64,000 nucleotides of DNA from Mycobacterium sp. DL99 (GTDB lineage Bacteria > Actinomycetota > Actinomycetes > Mycobacteriales > Mycobacteriaceae): positions 5,507,798-5,571,797 of the forward strand of contig NZ_SJOM01000007.1 in the NCBI RefSeq assembly GCF_004762045.1. Reading direction: 5' to 3'. The position numbers were made by a program, and so were the translations under genes. Shown here piece after piece: positions 42,229-50,435 of this stretch. How positions within the stretch are numbered: the stretch's first letter is position 1; each line of letters starts with the position of its first letter. The notes beneath the pieces were generated by a model, which was given only the letters and a program-made list of their open reading frames with translations, had not been told where the DNA came from and searched no databases.

Positions 42229-43541
42229 GGGCGGGCCTCCGCGGCGGCGCGGGCCGCACCGGGCAGCGCGTCGGCGATGCGAGAGAACGCCTCGTCATCC
42301 AAAGCCGCTGAGACGAACCAGGTTTCGAATGCGCTGCACGGCGGGTACACCCCGGCCTCCAACAGCGCATGGAAGAACGGTGGGAACCGCCAGGTCTCGG
42401 TGGCCTTGGCCGCGGCGAAGTCGTCGACCTGCTCGTCGGTGAAGAACACGCTGAGCATGTTGCCCGCGCGCTGCACGCGGTGGACCACCCCGGCGTCGGT
42501 GAGAGCACCGGTGAGCAGGCCGGCCAACCGGTCGGCGTTGGCATCCAACCGGGCGTAGGCGGCGTCGTCGGCGTTGCGCAGCGTGGCCAGCCCGGCGGCC
42601 ATCGCCACCGGGTTACCGGACAGGGTCCCGGCCTGGTAGACCGGCCCGAGCGGGGCGAGCCGCCCCATCACCTCGGCGCTGCCGCCGAACGCCGCGGCCG
42701 GCAGGCCACCGCTCATCACCTTTCCGAAGGTGAACAGGTCGGCGTCGACGGGGTCGAGTCCGTACCAGCCGGCCCGGCTCACCCGGAATCCCGTCATCAC
42801 CTCGTCGAGGATCAGCAGGGCACCGTGAGCCGCGGTGATCCGGCGCAACGCCGCGTTGAACCCGGGCAGCGGAGCCACCGTGCCCATGTTGCCGGGGCTG
42901 GCTTCACTGATGACACAAGCGATCTCGTCACCGAACCGGCCGAAGATCTCTTCCACCGCGGCGACGTTGTTGTACGGCAGCACGATGGTGTCGGCCGCCG
43001 CCGCGCCGGTGACACCGGGCGAGGACGGCAGACCCAGGGTCGCGACGCCCGAACCGGCGTCGGCCAGCAACGCATCACTGTGGCCGTGGTAGCAGCCGGA
43101 GAACTTGATGATCTTGGCGCGGCCGGTGTACCCGCGGGCCAGCCGGATGGCGCTCATCGTGGCCTCGGTGCCGGAGTTGACCAGACGCAGCCGCTCGACG
43201 GGGGCGACCCGGTCGATGATCTCGGCGGCGAGCTCGGTCTCCGACGGAGTCGGGGCGCCGAAGCTCAGCCCGTTGACCACCGCCTTCTGCACGGCCTCCA
43301 CCACCGCCGGGTGAGCGTGGCCCAGCAGCATCGGGCCCCACGAACAGACCAGGTCGACGTACCGGTTGTCATCGGCATCGGTCAGCCAGTAGCCCTTGGC
43401 CGAGGTGATGAACCTGGGAGTGCCGCCGACCGAGCTGAAGGCACGCACCGGCGAGTTCACTCCACCGGGGATGACGGCGCAGGCATCGGCGAACAGCTGG
43501 GCCGATCGCTGGGTCTGTGGATTGTCCACACGCATGGCCAC
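42225..43541 (-). CDS. hemL: Glutamate-1-semialdehyde 2,1-aminomutase HemL
   Basis: 438-residue PLP enzyme making 5-aminolevulinate, the last step of the C5 pathway started by HemA (58278). The PLP lysine lies in FTFGKVMSGGLPAAAFGG, and the dimer-typical SCWGPMLLGH-like segment reads CSWGPMLLGH. It starts the hemL-to-ccsA operon of six overlapping genes, so haem supply and cytochrome c assembly are co-expressed. A TTGACG box with a nearby palindrome precedes it. Confidence 0.96.
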   Translation of the reverse strand: MAMRVDNPQTQRSAQLFADACAVIPGGVNSPVRAFSSVGGTPRFITSAKGYWLTDADDNRYVDLVCSWGPMLLGHAHPAVVEAVQKAVVNGLSFGAPTPSETELAAEIIDRVAPVERLRLVNSGTEATMSAIRLARGYTGRAKIIKFSGCYHGHSDALLADAGSGVATLGLPSSPGVTGAAAADTIVLPYNNVAAVEEIFGRFGDEIACVISEASPGNMGTVAPLPGFNAALRRITAAHGALLILDEVMTGFRVSRAGWYGLDPVDADLFTFGKVMSGGLPAAAFGGSAEVMGRLAPLGPVYQAGTLSGNPVAMAAGLATLRNADDAAYARLDANADRLAGLLTGALTDAGVVHRVQRAGNMLSVFFTDEQVDDFAAAKATETWRFPPFFHALLEAGVYPPCSAFETWFVSAALDDEAFSRIADALPGAARAAAEARP

Positions 43542-43564
43542 CAGTGTCCCAGCCGGTGCAAATG

Positions 43565-43584
43565 CGTCAACTACAGGGTGTAGT
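43565..43584 (-). promoter_or_regulatory. Candidate hemL promoter element and palindrome
   Basis: On the minus strand TTGACG (43570 to 43565) is a good -35 hexamer ahead of hemL. Directly upstream is a perfect palindrome ACTACA-GGG-TGTAGT (43570-43584). No strong -10 is seen at the right distance, so the call is tentative. Confidence 0.3.
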
Positions 43585-43592
43585 GGGCGCGG

Positions 43593-43979
43593 TCACCCGG
43601 CCGGCGTCAGCGCGAACACCGGATGATCGGCGTCGTCGGGCAGGTCACGGAAGTAGCCCTCCACCACCTTGCCGGCCAGCGGGCGGTAGGCCGCGATGAT
43701 CGGCGCCCGCTGATCCACCGAAACCTCCGCCGCCAGGTAGCTGGACTTGCCCAGCGTTACGCGCGGGTTGGCTCGGATATTGCGCACCCATTCCGATTCA
43801 CCACGGGTCGAGACCAGATACTTGACGCCGTCGACCTCGGGAACCACGACGGGAATCTGCTGCGGCTGTTTGCTGACCCGGGTGGTCACGGTCAGGGTCT
43901 CGCTGTGTCCCACGCCGGTCGCCATCGCGATCCGGTTGAACACCTTCCGGACAAACCAAGGGGGCTTGAGGTAGGCCAT
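43593..43979 (-). CDS. Nitroreductase/deazaflavin-type (Ddn-like) protein
   Basis: 128-residue split-barrel protein of the Ddn superfamily (F420-dependent). Seen: a basic N-terminus AYLKPPWFVRKVFNRIA, LTVTTRVSKQPQQIPVVVPEVDG and ESEWVRNIRANPRVTL, the last being the cofactor/substrate region. It probably uses F420H2 or a quinone-like acceptor at the membrane. It lies downstream of the two plus-strand Ddn-like genes' shared intergenic space and faces them. Confidence 0.82.
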   Translation of the reverse strand: MAYLKPPWFVRKVFNRIAMATGVGHSETLTVTTRVSKQPQQIPVVVPEVDGVKYLVSTRGESEWVRNIRANPRVTLGKSSYLAAEVSVDQRAPIIAAYRPLAGKVVEGYFRDLPDDADHPVFALTPAG

Positions 43980-44029
43980 GGCTCCAGTCTCGGCACATAT
44001 CGCCCGGCGCGCCAGAGGTGGACACGCTC

Positions 44030-44458
44030 ATGAACAACGAGGCCCGGCAAGATGACACGATGGTCCGATTCTCAGAACGCCGCGCTCGGTTCAATCGACG
44101 CGTCACCAACCGGATCTTCCGGCCCGTGTCGGGTTACCTACCGATCTGGTCGATCGTCGAGCACACCGGGCGACGCAGCGGTACGACCTATCGCACGCCG
44201 GTGACCGCATTCAGCACCGCCGATGGGGTGGCCGTGCTACTGCCCTATGGGCGACAACGGGATTGGGTGAAAAACCTGCAACGCGCGGGCGGTGGCCGGG
44301 TGAAGTTCGAAGGGCGGACGTTCGCCGTCGATCAACCGCGAATCGTGCCCACTGCCGAGGCACTGCCACGGCTGAAGGCGCCGTGGCGCCAACTGATGGC
44401 GCGTGCGGGCGTCGAGCACACGCTGTTGCTCAGGCGTTCGGACAAAATCCGACCGTAG
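44030..44458 (+). CDS. Ddn-like nitroreductase-family protein, tandem copy A
   Basis: 142 residues from ATG 44030 (AGAGGTGG before it; ATG 44060 is an alternative). Core features are FNRRVTNRIFRPVSGYLPIWSIVEHTGRRSG, summarised as an N-terminal amphipathic helix and an HxGRxSG loop, then VLLPYGRQRDWVKNLQRAGG. Paralogue of the next gene, with the same H-x-GRKSG/GRRSG and RDWxKN signatures. F420-dependent reductases of this group act on menaquinone, fatty acids or nitro-compounds in other species; the role here is unknown. Confidence 0.8.
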   Translation: MNNEARQDDTMVRFSERRARFNRRVTNRIFRPVSGYLPIWSIVEHTGRRSGTTYRTPVTAFSTADGVAVLLPYGRQRDWVKNLQRAGGGRVKFEGRTFAVDQPRIVPTAEALPRLKAPWRQLMARAGVEHTLLLRRSDKIRP

Positions 44459-44464
44459 TAGGTT

Positions 44465-44878
44465 GTGACCGCCGTCACGGCTGCGATTGAATCGGGCATG
44501 CAACTTCCGCAATCGCTGGCCAGGTTCAACCGCCATGTGACCAACCCCATCCAGCGCCTGTGGGCAGGCTGGGCGCCGACGTTCGGGATCCTCGAGCACG
44601 TCGGCCGGAAATCCGGCAAGACCTACCGGACCCCGTTGAGCGTCTTCAGTACCGACGACGGCGTGGCCATCATGCTGACCTACGGTCCGGATCGGGACTG
44701 GCTGAAGAACATCACCTCAGCGGGTCACGCACGGATCCGGCGCCACGGTAAGACCATCGAGGTCAGCGGGCCGCGGGTGGTATCCAAGGCCGAAGCCGCC
44801 GAGCATGTGACCGGTGCGATGCGTCGCCCGTTCGCGCGTCTGCCCTTCGAACAGGCCGTGCTGCTCAAAAAGGTGTAG
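44465..44878 (+). CDS. Ddn-like nitroreductase-family protein, tandem copy B
   Basis: 137 residues from GTG 44465 (a later ATG at 44498 would give 126). It shows FNRHVTNPIQRL, LEHVGRKSGKTYRTPL, MLTYGPDRDWLKNITSAGHARI and a C-terminal FEQAVLLKKV. Six bases separate it from copy A, so they form a small operon that likely arose by duplication. Same caveats on cofactor and substrate. Confidence 0.82.
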   Translation: MTAVTAAIESGMQLPQSLARFNRHVTNPIQRLWAGWAPTFGILEHVGRKSGKTYRTPLSVFSTDDGVAIMLTYGPDRDWLKNITSAGHARIRRHGKTIEVSGPRVVSKAEAAEHVTGAMRRPFARLPFEQAVLLKKV

Positions 44879-45008
44879 TGGTCACCCGCGGAACCGGAGA
44901 CGCCTGCGAATCCAGTCGACGGTTCTGACAGATCACCACGCGGCGTAGGCCGAGCATCGTCGCGACGGGCACCGCCATCAACGCGATGATCTGGAACATC
45001 TCGCTCAT
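44865..45008 (-). CDS. Possible 47-residue membrane peptide gene
   Basis: An ATG-started frame with a helical hydrophobic first half (FQIIALMAVPVATMLGL) and a polar tail (RRVVICQNRRLDSQASPV). It lies in the gap between the Ddn-like pair and the WhiB gene, overlapping the end of copy B by 14 bases. No strong ribosome site and no recognised family, so this is a weak call. Confidence 0.3.
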   Translation of the reverse strand: MSEMFQIIALMAVPVATMLGLRRVVICQNRRLDSQASPVPRVTTTPF

Positions 45009-45267
45009 CGCGGATTGCGCCTTGCCCGCCCGGGTGGAATCGGGGCAACGGCGGGGACGGGCAACTCAGTCGGTGTCTTGTCTCGCATACCTGCCGGTCT
45101 ACCCGGGCCCCGGGGCACCCGTCATCGATCTCAACGGTTTCTTGATGGCCGACACTCGAATCCTTACAGGACCTGCAGATCATGCGCGCCAACAGCCCGT
45201 GCAGAATCTCGTTGCACCCGTAAAGAAGTCGTGAACAACCCGAGAAGCGAGCACCGAAGCGGCTGGG

Positions 45268-45549
45268 ATGGTGTCCATGGCACATGACGACGCGGACGGA
45301 TGGCACTGGCAACTGCACGCGAGGTGTCGAGGCATGGACGCTTCGGTGTTCTTCTCCCCCGAGGGTGAACGCGGGCGCGCTCGATTGAATCGTGAGCAAC
45401 GGGCCAAAGCGCTGTGCCGGGATTGTCCGGTACTGGCGCAATGCCGGACACACGCGCTGGCCATCGCCGAACCGTTCGGGGTGTGGGGCGGATTGTCAGA
45501 GGCGGACCGACACGGCCTGCTGGATCCGAAACGGTCCGGAACCGGCTGA
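45268..45549 (+). CDS. WhiB-family iron-sulfur regulator (WhiB3-like)
   Basis: 93-residue (or 89 from ATG 45280) WhiB protein. The four [4Fe-4S] cysteines are HARCRG (about 20), CRDCPV (50 and 53) and QCRTHA (59), followed by FGVWGG (about 70-75). The start WHWQLHARCRGMDASVFF and GERGRARLNREQRAKALC closely recall M. tuberculosis WhiB3 in reading, but the C-terminal extension is shorter. WhiB3-type proteins respond to O2, NO and redox by binding sigma factor A. No gene in the cluster is proven to be controlled by it; it faces the methyltransferase at 45666. Confidence 0.9.
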   Translation: MVSMAHDDADGWHWQLHARCRGMDASVFFSPEGERGRARLNREQRAKALCRDCPVLAQCRTHALAIAEPFGVWGGLSEADRHGLLDPKRSGTG

Positions 45550-45665
45550 TTCAGCAAACCCACAAACCCCTGTTCACCTGGGGATTCAAGGTCTACCGTA
45601 GATAAGTCACTGCTGCGATCCGCGGCAGGGCGCGGCATCTGTCCCATCGGTGGCAGGAGGTCACC

Positions 45666-46436
45666 ATGAAGCGCCTACTCATCATCGGTTACGGGGTCGC
45701 AAGCTATCTGGCGTTCCTCGCGGCCTTCCTCTACGCGATCGCGTTCGTCGGCAATTTCGTGGTGCCGCGCACGGTCGATGCCGGTATCGCCGCACCGACC
45801 AGTGAGGCCGTGCTCGTCAACCTGCTACTGCTCGCGGTGTTCGCCATTCAGCACAGCGTGATGGCCCGGCCCTGGTTCAAGGACCGGTGGACGCGGATCG
45901 TCCCGCAAGTCATCGAGCGCAGCACCTACGTACTGTTGGCCAGCCTGGCGCTGTTCCTGCTGTACTGGCAGTGGCGCACCATGCCCGCGGTCGTGTGGAA
46001 CGTGGAATCCACTGCGGGACGGGTGATTCTGTGGGCGCTGTTCTGGGCCGGCTGGGCAACCGTGTTCGCCTCGACGTTCATGATCAACCACTTCGACCTG
46101 TTCGGGCTCCGCCAGGTGTGGCTGAACTGGCGCGGCCGACCCTATGACGAACTGGGGTTCCGCACGGTGATGTTCTACCGGGTGATCCGGCACCCGATCA
46201 TGGCCGGATTCATCGTGGCCTTCTGGGCCACCCCGACGATGACGGCGGGGCATCTGCTGTTCGCGGCCGTCAGCACCGCCTACATCCTGGTCGCGATCCA
46301 GCTCGAGGAGCACGACATGGTGGTCAAGATGGGCGATCAGTACCGCGACTACCGGCACCGGGTGGCGATGCTGACTCCAGGACTGCACCTCGGTCACGAC
46401 CATCCCGCCCCGAGGGCCAGGCACCGCCCGGCGTAA
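45666..46436 (+). CDS. mddA: Methanethiol S-methyltransferase (MddA-like) membrane protein
   Basis: 256-residue membrane methyltransferase of the isoprenylcysteine methyltransferase/NnrU group with about five or six helices. The MddA signatures are LAVFAIQHSVMARPWFK, INHFDLFGLRQVW and YRVIRHPIMAGFIVAFWATP (SAM-binding RHP). MddA methylates methanethiol to dimethyl sulfide with SAM. A very good GGAGG site precedes the ATG. It follows the WhiB gene by 116 bases in the same direction, which may link thiol methylation with redox control. Confidence 0.85.
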   Translation: MKRLLIIGYGVASYLAFLAAFLYAIAFVGNFVVPRTVDAGIAAPTSEAVLVNLLLLAVFAIQHSVMARPWFKDRWTRIVPQVIERSTYVLLASLALFLLYWQWRTMPAVVWNVESTAGRVILWALFWAGWATVFASTFMINHFDLFGLRQVWLNWRGRPYDELGFRTVMFYRVIRHPIMAGFIVAFWATPTMTAGHLLFAAVSTAYILVAIQLEEHDMVVKMGDQYRDYRHRVAMLTPGLHLGHDHPAPRARHRPA

Positions 46437-46503
46437 CCGCCGGCAGCTCGCGACCAGCCGGGTGCGGTGAGCGACGTCCGCCCAAACCACACCCGGCATG
46501 CGA

Positions 46504-47628
46504 CTACTCCTGGCCGCCGTCTGCGTCGCCCGAGGACTCGTTCCCTCCGGAAGTCTTGGCAGGTTTGTTCAGACCCGACTTCACCTTCTTCACAAAGGAT
46601 TTCACTGACGTAGCGGCCGGAGATTCGGGCTTGCCCTCCGCCGGTGCAGCTGCGCTGTCCGTATCCGTGTCACCGAGGCTCGCCACGGTCTGCCCGGGCC
46701 GAACCTTGTTGCCCTTGCCGAAGATCGAGCGCAGCGCGGGACGGGCATGCGTGGTCGAATCCGAGGTGTCGACCGTTGCCGCCACCCGGGCAGCGGGTGC
46801 GACGTCCTGATCGTCACCTGTACCGGTGGCAGGACCGGCTTCAGCCCTACGCTCCAGTGCGAGATTCGGTGTCACGGGCTGGGTTTGGAGGGCGGTCTTG
46901 ATCGCCTGCCGGGTGTCGTGACCAACCGCCGCAGTGGCGTTGGCCAGATCGATCGTGCGCATGGCGACGTCTTTCACCCCGTGCTGGAACGCGTTGATGG
47001 TGGTGCCCGGGTCAAGCGTGGCCGCCGCTTTCAGCACCTCACCTATCGAATAGACCGCCTGGTCGATGAGCGGCTTCACATAGCTGATCCCGAGGTAGAT
47101 CGGTATCGAGATCGCACTCTCCACCAGCACGGGGACCAAGGCCTGGGCGACGGCCAGCGGGCGTTGCAGCAGGTACTCCACCGACGGGACCGACCGAATC
47201 ACATACTGGATGACCGGCGTTCCGACTGCATTGAGGATCTCGATGGGTGCCTGCCCGGGGTTACCGTGCACGATCGCGTCGGCCGCCGCCGAGAGACCGG
47301 CGGGTAGCCCGGGAACGACGTCCACGGCGGTCTTGATGCCGTCGACCACAATCGCTCCCGTCGTGTTGACGGTGGCGAGCTGGTTCTCCAGGAGCTGATT
47401 GAGAATCGGGGCCGGGTCACTGAGTTCAGCGGCGATGAGTCCGGCGATGACTTCCTGCGAGAACTCGAGGACCGGGGCGAACACCTCGACCGGATTCTCC
47501 ACCGCGGCCACGAGTTCGACACTGCCCGAATGGATCTGCGGTGGCGGGTTGACGGGTGCCGTGGCGATGACACCGGCTCCGACAAGCGCGATTCCGGCAG
47601 TGAGATAGGGCCGAACACCTGCGTGCAT
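46504..47628 (-). CDS. Exported Ala/Val-rich mycobacterial protein of unknown function
   Basis: 374-residue secreted protein. A signal peptide (about 1-27, GVRPYLTAGIALVGAGVIATA) is followed by several amphipathic helices with ExxxxIxxxI patterns (PVEVFAPVLEFSQEVIAGLI) and a low-complexity Ser/Asp/Gly C-terminus. The family is often mislabelled PE-PGRS-like; no PE or PPE motif is present. ATG 47628 has AAGGGG just before. The upstream region is AT-rich and long (418 bases), with a possible promoter at 47811-47839. Function unknown. Confidence 0.7.
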   Translation of the reverse strand: MHAGVRPYLTAGIALVGAGVIATAPVNPPPQIHSGSVELVAAVENPVEVFAPVLEFSQEVIAGLIAAELSDPAPILNQLLENQLATVNTTGAIVVDGIKTAVDVVPGLPAGLSAAADAIVHGNPGQAPIEILNAVGTPVIQYVIRSVPSVEYLLQRPLAVAQALVPVLVESAISIPIYLGISYVKPLIDQAVYSIGEVLKAAATLDPGTTINAFQHGVKDVAMRTIDLANATAAVGHDTRQAIKTALQTQPVTPNLALERRAEAGPATGTGDDQDVAPAARVAATVDTSDSTTHARPALRSIFGKGNKVRPGQTVASLGDTDTDSAAAPAEGKPESPAATSVKSFVKKVKSGLNKPAKTSGGNESSGDADGGQE

Positions 47629-47810
47629 GCAATCCCCTTCGTCCGAGTTGACATTCCGGACGGGGCCCGACGCACCGTACGCAGCCAACGACGAGGAAAC
47701 GTACTCGACGGGTTGTAACGTGTTGCAGTTTTTGCCGAGGTGGAGCGGCGGTCGCTTGCACCCGCAACATTTAGCAACGTGAATCAACCGCCACTATCTG
47801 CACTTTCAAT

Positions 47811-47839
47811 AATATAGCTACTTACGGTAGCGTAAAGAA
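47811..47839 (-). promoter_or_regulatory. Possible promoter of the exported-protein gene
   Basis: In the unusually AT-rich gap 47629-48046, the minus strand has TATATT at 47816-47811 and TTCTTT at 47839-47834 with 17 bases between, about 180 bases before the start at 47628. A small palindrome TTACG-GTAG-CGTAA overlaps the -35 side. The rest of the gap holds no gene I can support. Confidence 0.3.
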
Positions 47840-48046
47840 CTCTCACAGCTACACGCTAGTAGCATTCGCCCATTTCGCCCTGGACACCCGGCGAGCAACG
47901 CGCCCAACCCACCGCCGACCACAGGCCCGCCAGGCACCGCCGGACGGAGCGCCGTACGCGTCAAGGCCGAAAAAACGCCGACTGGCTTTTATTTTTTTCT
48001 GATGTATGGTCGGGCTCAGTGATTGTTTGCGAGTAAAGGAGCAACG

Positions 48047-48184
48047 ATGGCTGATAAATCCCACAGTCGCGCGCCCAAGAAACCGGCGGCAATGTCCATC
48101 AAGGAACGGCGGGCAGCGAAGCGAGACAAGGCCGCCGAGGCCGGGGAGACCATTCCCAAGAGGAAGCGGCCGGACCGCGCATAG
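48047..48184 (+). CDS. 45-residue Lys/Arg-rich small protein
   Basis: Short gene with AAAGGAG six bases before the ATG, after a T-rich stretch (about 47990-48000). The product is highly basic, with PKKPAAMSIKERRAAKRDKAAEAGE and a KRKRPDRA end, and no hydrophobic helix. Similar short basic proteins are common in mycobacteria and probably bind nucleic acid or ribosomes, which is inference. Promoter-like TGTATGGT is seen at about 48003-48010. It is below usual gene-calling length. Confidence 0.65.
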   Translation: MADKSHSRAPKKPAAMSIKERRAAKRDKAAEAGETIPKRKRPDRA

Positions 48185-48401
48185 CCTTTGAGCTGCGGCT
48201 TCTTACGATTTTTCGGCATCCGCGCACCGACTGAACGCACCTCACACCGGGTCGGCAGAAATTGATTCGCATCGAATTATCGCCTTTTCATTGAACATCG
48301 AAATCCGCGCGTTAATCGCTCGTCCAATTTATTGATCAGCGTGGATCAATTTGCGAAATAATGGTCGGCCGAAGCATGACAATTTCCGGCCAATATGGAG
48401 A

Positions 48402-49052
48402 ATGGCGGGTGAAATTGCTGTGGCGGATCGAGAAGCCGCCGGCCCGCAGGTGCTGGTGCTCGGTTGGCTGACCGACCTGTCCGGGTCGATTGTCGCGGCC
48501 CTGGGGCGCGACGACATCGTGACCAAACATGCGCATCCGCCGTGTACCCGGGTGCCGATCCGGACACGCTGGCGCGCAACCGATTCGGCAGCGCTGCCAT
48601 TGAGTGCAGCTGAGATCGAGTCGATCGAATCGGTGATCGCCATTTTCGACGGGCATTTCATGCATTCCCGGTTCGGCGGGCGCCAGAACTGCGCGTCGCG
48701 CAGGCGGTTGCGCGCGTGCGCGAGCGAAGCGTGTGAGATGGCGACCACGGCCGCACTCACCGTGGGCGCGCGACGGGCCCTGTTGATCGGCGACGCACGC
48801 CGGCTGCCTCCGAGCCGGCGTGCGTCCGCCACCCGTTGGACCCGCAATCTGGCGCACCGGGTCGGTTACGAATGCGCGGTCAACGGACTGCCCGGCCACT
48901 CGGCCTCATATGCGGCGATCGACACCGACGACGATGTCCCCGATGTCGCCGATGCCGTTGTGTCATGGCATACCGGTCACAGCACCGAGCAGCCGCGGCG
49001 ATCGCCGCTGCACCCGGTAGTGGGCAATTCAGGCTTCACGCCCGCCAGGTGA
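48402..49052 (+). CDS. Conserved hypothetical protein
   Basis: 216 residues from ATG 48402, chosen over the longer frame because GGAG precedes it and the upstream 17 codons are AT-rich leader. Codon use has strong GC3, so it is a real gene; the minus-strand frames here are shadows. Visible: VLVLGWLTDLSGSIVAALGRDDIV near the N-terminus, and a Cys/Arg-rich middle (NCASRRRLRACASEACEMA). Two cysteine-bearing loops could bind metal. No family recognised. It ends overlapping the convergent PPOX gene by 17 bases. Confidence 0.65.
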   Translation: MAGEIAVADREAAGPQVLVLGWLTDLSGSIVAALGRDDIVTKHAHPPCTRVPIRTRWRATDSAALPLSAAEIESIESVIAIFDGHFMHSRFGGRQNCASRRRLRACASEACEMATTAALTVGARRALLIGDARRLPPSRRASATRWTRNLAHRVGYECAVNGLPGHSASYAAIDTDDDVPDVADAVVSWHTGHSTEQPRRSPLHPVVGNSGFTPAR

Positions 49053-49536
49053 GCACCTCACCGGACCCCGCTGTCATGACCGTGCCCGGCATCACCCGCA
49101 ACCGGTACGGGGTCAGCCGCAAGGCCGCGAACTGATCCGACGTCGGCCCGTCGCTCCACTGCGGGATGACGTACGGGTCGTACCCCACCGGCGCGGGGCC
49201 ATTGGCGAAGCGGTCCCACACCTGTGTGCAGGTCTCGTCGTCGGTGTACCACTCCACCAGGCAATCGGCGGCGCAGGTGTCGTGATTGGTGGTCCAGTAA
49301 CTCACCGAGACGTGCGGGTGCACCGCCAGATGCGCCCGCTTCACCGGACTGGGAACGGTGGCGACCCAGCCGAACAGGTCGGTCCCGTCCCATTCCCAGA
49401 TCGGGTGCAGGATGCGGCTTCGGGGTTGACCGTCGGCGTCGACGGTGGCCACCGAAGCCCACACGATCTCGTGGGCCATCGTCACGAAGGCAGGGGCAAT
49501 CCGGTCCAGCGGGGTCACGTCAGCCACATTAGGCAA
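49036..49536 (-). CDS. PPOX-superfamily protein (F420/FMN split barrel)
   Basis: 166-residue split-barrel protein. It contains WASVATVDADGQPRSRILHPIWEW (typical strand 1-2), VKRAHLAVHPHVSVSYW and a terminal RLTPYRLRVMPG. This is the type often annotated as pyridoxamine 5'-phosphate oxidase in mycobacteria, with no proven activity. A TTG start at 49536 is used; GTG 49527 is an alternative. It is tail to tail with the hypothetical at 48402. Confidence 0.82.
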   Translation of the reverse strand: MPNVADVTPLDRIAPAFVTMAHEIVWASVATVDADGQPRSRILHPIWEWDGTDLFGWVATVPSPVKRAHLAVHPHVSVSYWTTNHDTCAADCLVEWYTDDETCTQVWDRFANGPAPVGYDPYVIPQWSDGPTSDQFAALRLTPYRLRVMPGTVMTAGSGEVLTWRA

Positions 49537-49565
49537 GGGCCCCCCTCACCGGCGCAGGTTCGCGG

Positions 49566-49757
49566 TTACTGCTCCCGGTCCGCCTCACCGTAGATGGGGT
49601 TGCCGTCGTCGTCGAGCCAGTCGTTGACGGCGGTGCCGGATACCGTGCCATGACTGCCTGGCAGCGTGACGGTCGGGCGCTCGTCGTCATAGGAGTTCAG
49701 GACGCGTTCGGCTTCTCTGTGGTGCTTGGCCGTGACGGGCGGCTTCTCGGTGCTCAT
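49566..49757 (-). CDS. 63-residue acidic small protein
   Basis: ATG 49757 begins MSTEKPPVTAKHHREAERVL; the longer frame upstream lacks support. No membrane helix or motif; central DDERPTVTLPGSHGTVSGTAVNDWLDDDG, summarised as an acidic, glycine-rich tail, resembles short conserved actinobacterial proteins of unknown role. It lies 29 bases downstream of the PPOX gene's start. Confidence 0.6.
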   Translation of the reverse strand: MSTEKPPVTAKHHREAERVLNSYDDERPTVTLPGSHGTVSGTAVNDWLDDDGNPIYGEADREQ

Positions 49758-49820
49758 ACCTATGGCTGCCCGAAAGCGTGAGCTGCCAAACACTTCGGCA
49801 CGCCGGGGCGCCGGACCGGG

Positions 49821-50435
49821 TCAGGCCGAGACGGTGCGAAGCGAGGCCGGCAGGCTGGGCAGGAAATGCCGGGTGGCGAAGGCCCGGAGATCCTCGGGGG
49901 TGTCGAGAGGTTCGACGCTGGGCAGCAGGAGCACCATCCCCGCGTAACGCAGGATGGTGTCGGCCAGGTCGTTGACCGTGTGCTCCCCTATCCGTTCGGC
50001 GAACCCGGCCGGGAAGATCACCTTGAGCGCCGCGGCCATCCGCTCGATCGCCGCGCCGTAGTGGGTGTGCAGCATCTCCATCACCAGGGCCGGTTCATCG
50101 GCGATCATCTGGTTGAGCACATGGTGACGACGGAACTTCAGGATCGACAGCGTGAACGCCTCGACGTAGTAATTCGATTGCGGTCCAGCATTTTTCAACT
50201 CGTCGGCGATATCGGAGAACAACGCGACGTTCTCCCGTTCGATCACCGCCGCGACCAGCTCGTCGCGGTTGGCGAACCTGCGGTAGATCGTGGTGCGGCT
50301 GACCCCGGCCCGGCGCGCGACGTCGTCGAGCGCGACCCGGCGTAGACCGTGCCGCTCGAACTCGACGAGCGCCGCGTCCAGGATCCCAGTCACCGAATCA
50401 GCCACCGCCGCGGGCGACGAATCAGGCCTGGGCAT
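49821..50435 (-). CDS. TetR-family regulator coupled to a DUF2236 oxygenase
   Basis: 204-residue TetR protein. The helix-turn-helix (about 28-62) reads VALDDVARRAGVSRTTIYRRFANRDEL, and the ligand domain is of actinobacterial type. ATG 50435 (or the ATG 5 codons upstream) overlaps the end of the DUF2236 gene by 14 bases, so they share a transcript. It most likely represses its own operon in response to the enzyme's substrate. Confidence 0.88.
   Translation of the reverse strand: MPRPDSSPAAVADSVTGILDAALVEFERHGLRRVALDDVARRAGVSRTTIYRRFANRDELVAAVIERENVALFSDIADELKNAGPQSNYYVEAFTLSILKFRRHHVLNQMIADEPALVMEMLHTHYGAAIERMAAALKVIFPAGFAERIGEHTVNDLADTILRYAGMVLLLPSVEPLDTPEDLRAFATRHFLPSLPASLRTVSA

Noticed and set aside
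44725..45453. 242-codon minus-strand frame across the WhiB gene
   Set aside because: It runs opposite WhiB and a Ddn-like gene, with no motif.
46504..47628. PE-PGRS identity for the exported protein
   Set aside because: No PE motif, no Gly-Gly-X repeats; only a signal peptide and Ala/Val-rich helices are seen.
48329..48899. Minus-strand frames of 172 and 187 codons opposite the hypothetical at 48402
   Set aside because: The plus-strand frame has the GC3 bias and a ribosome site; the antisense frames do not.
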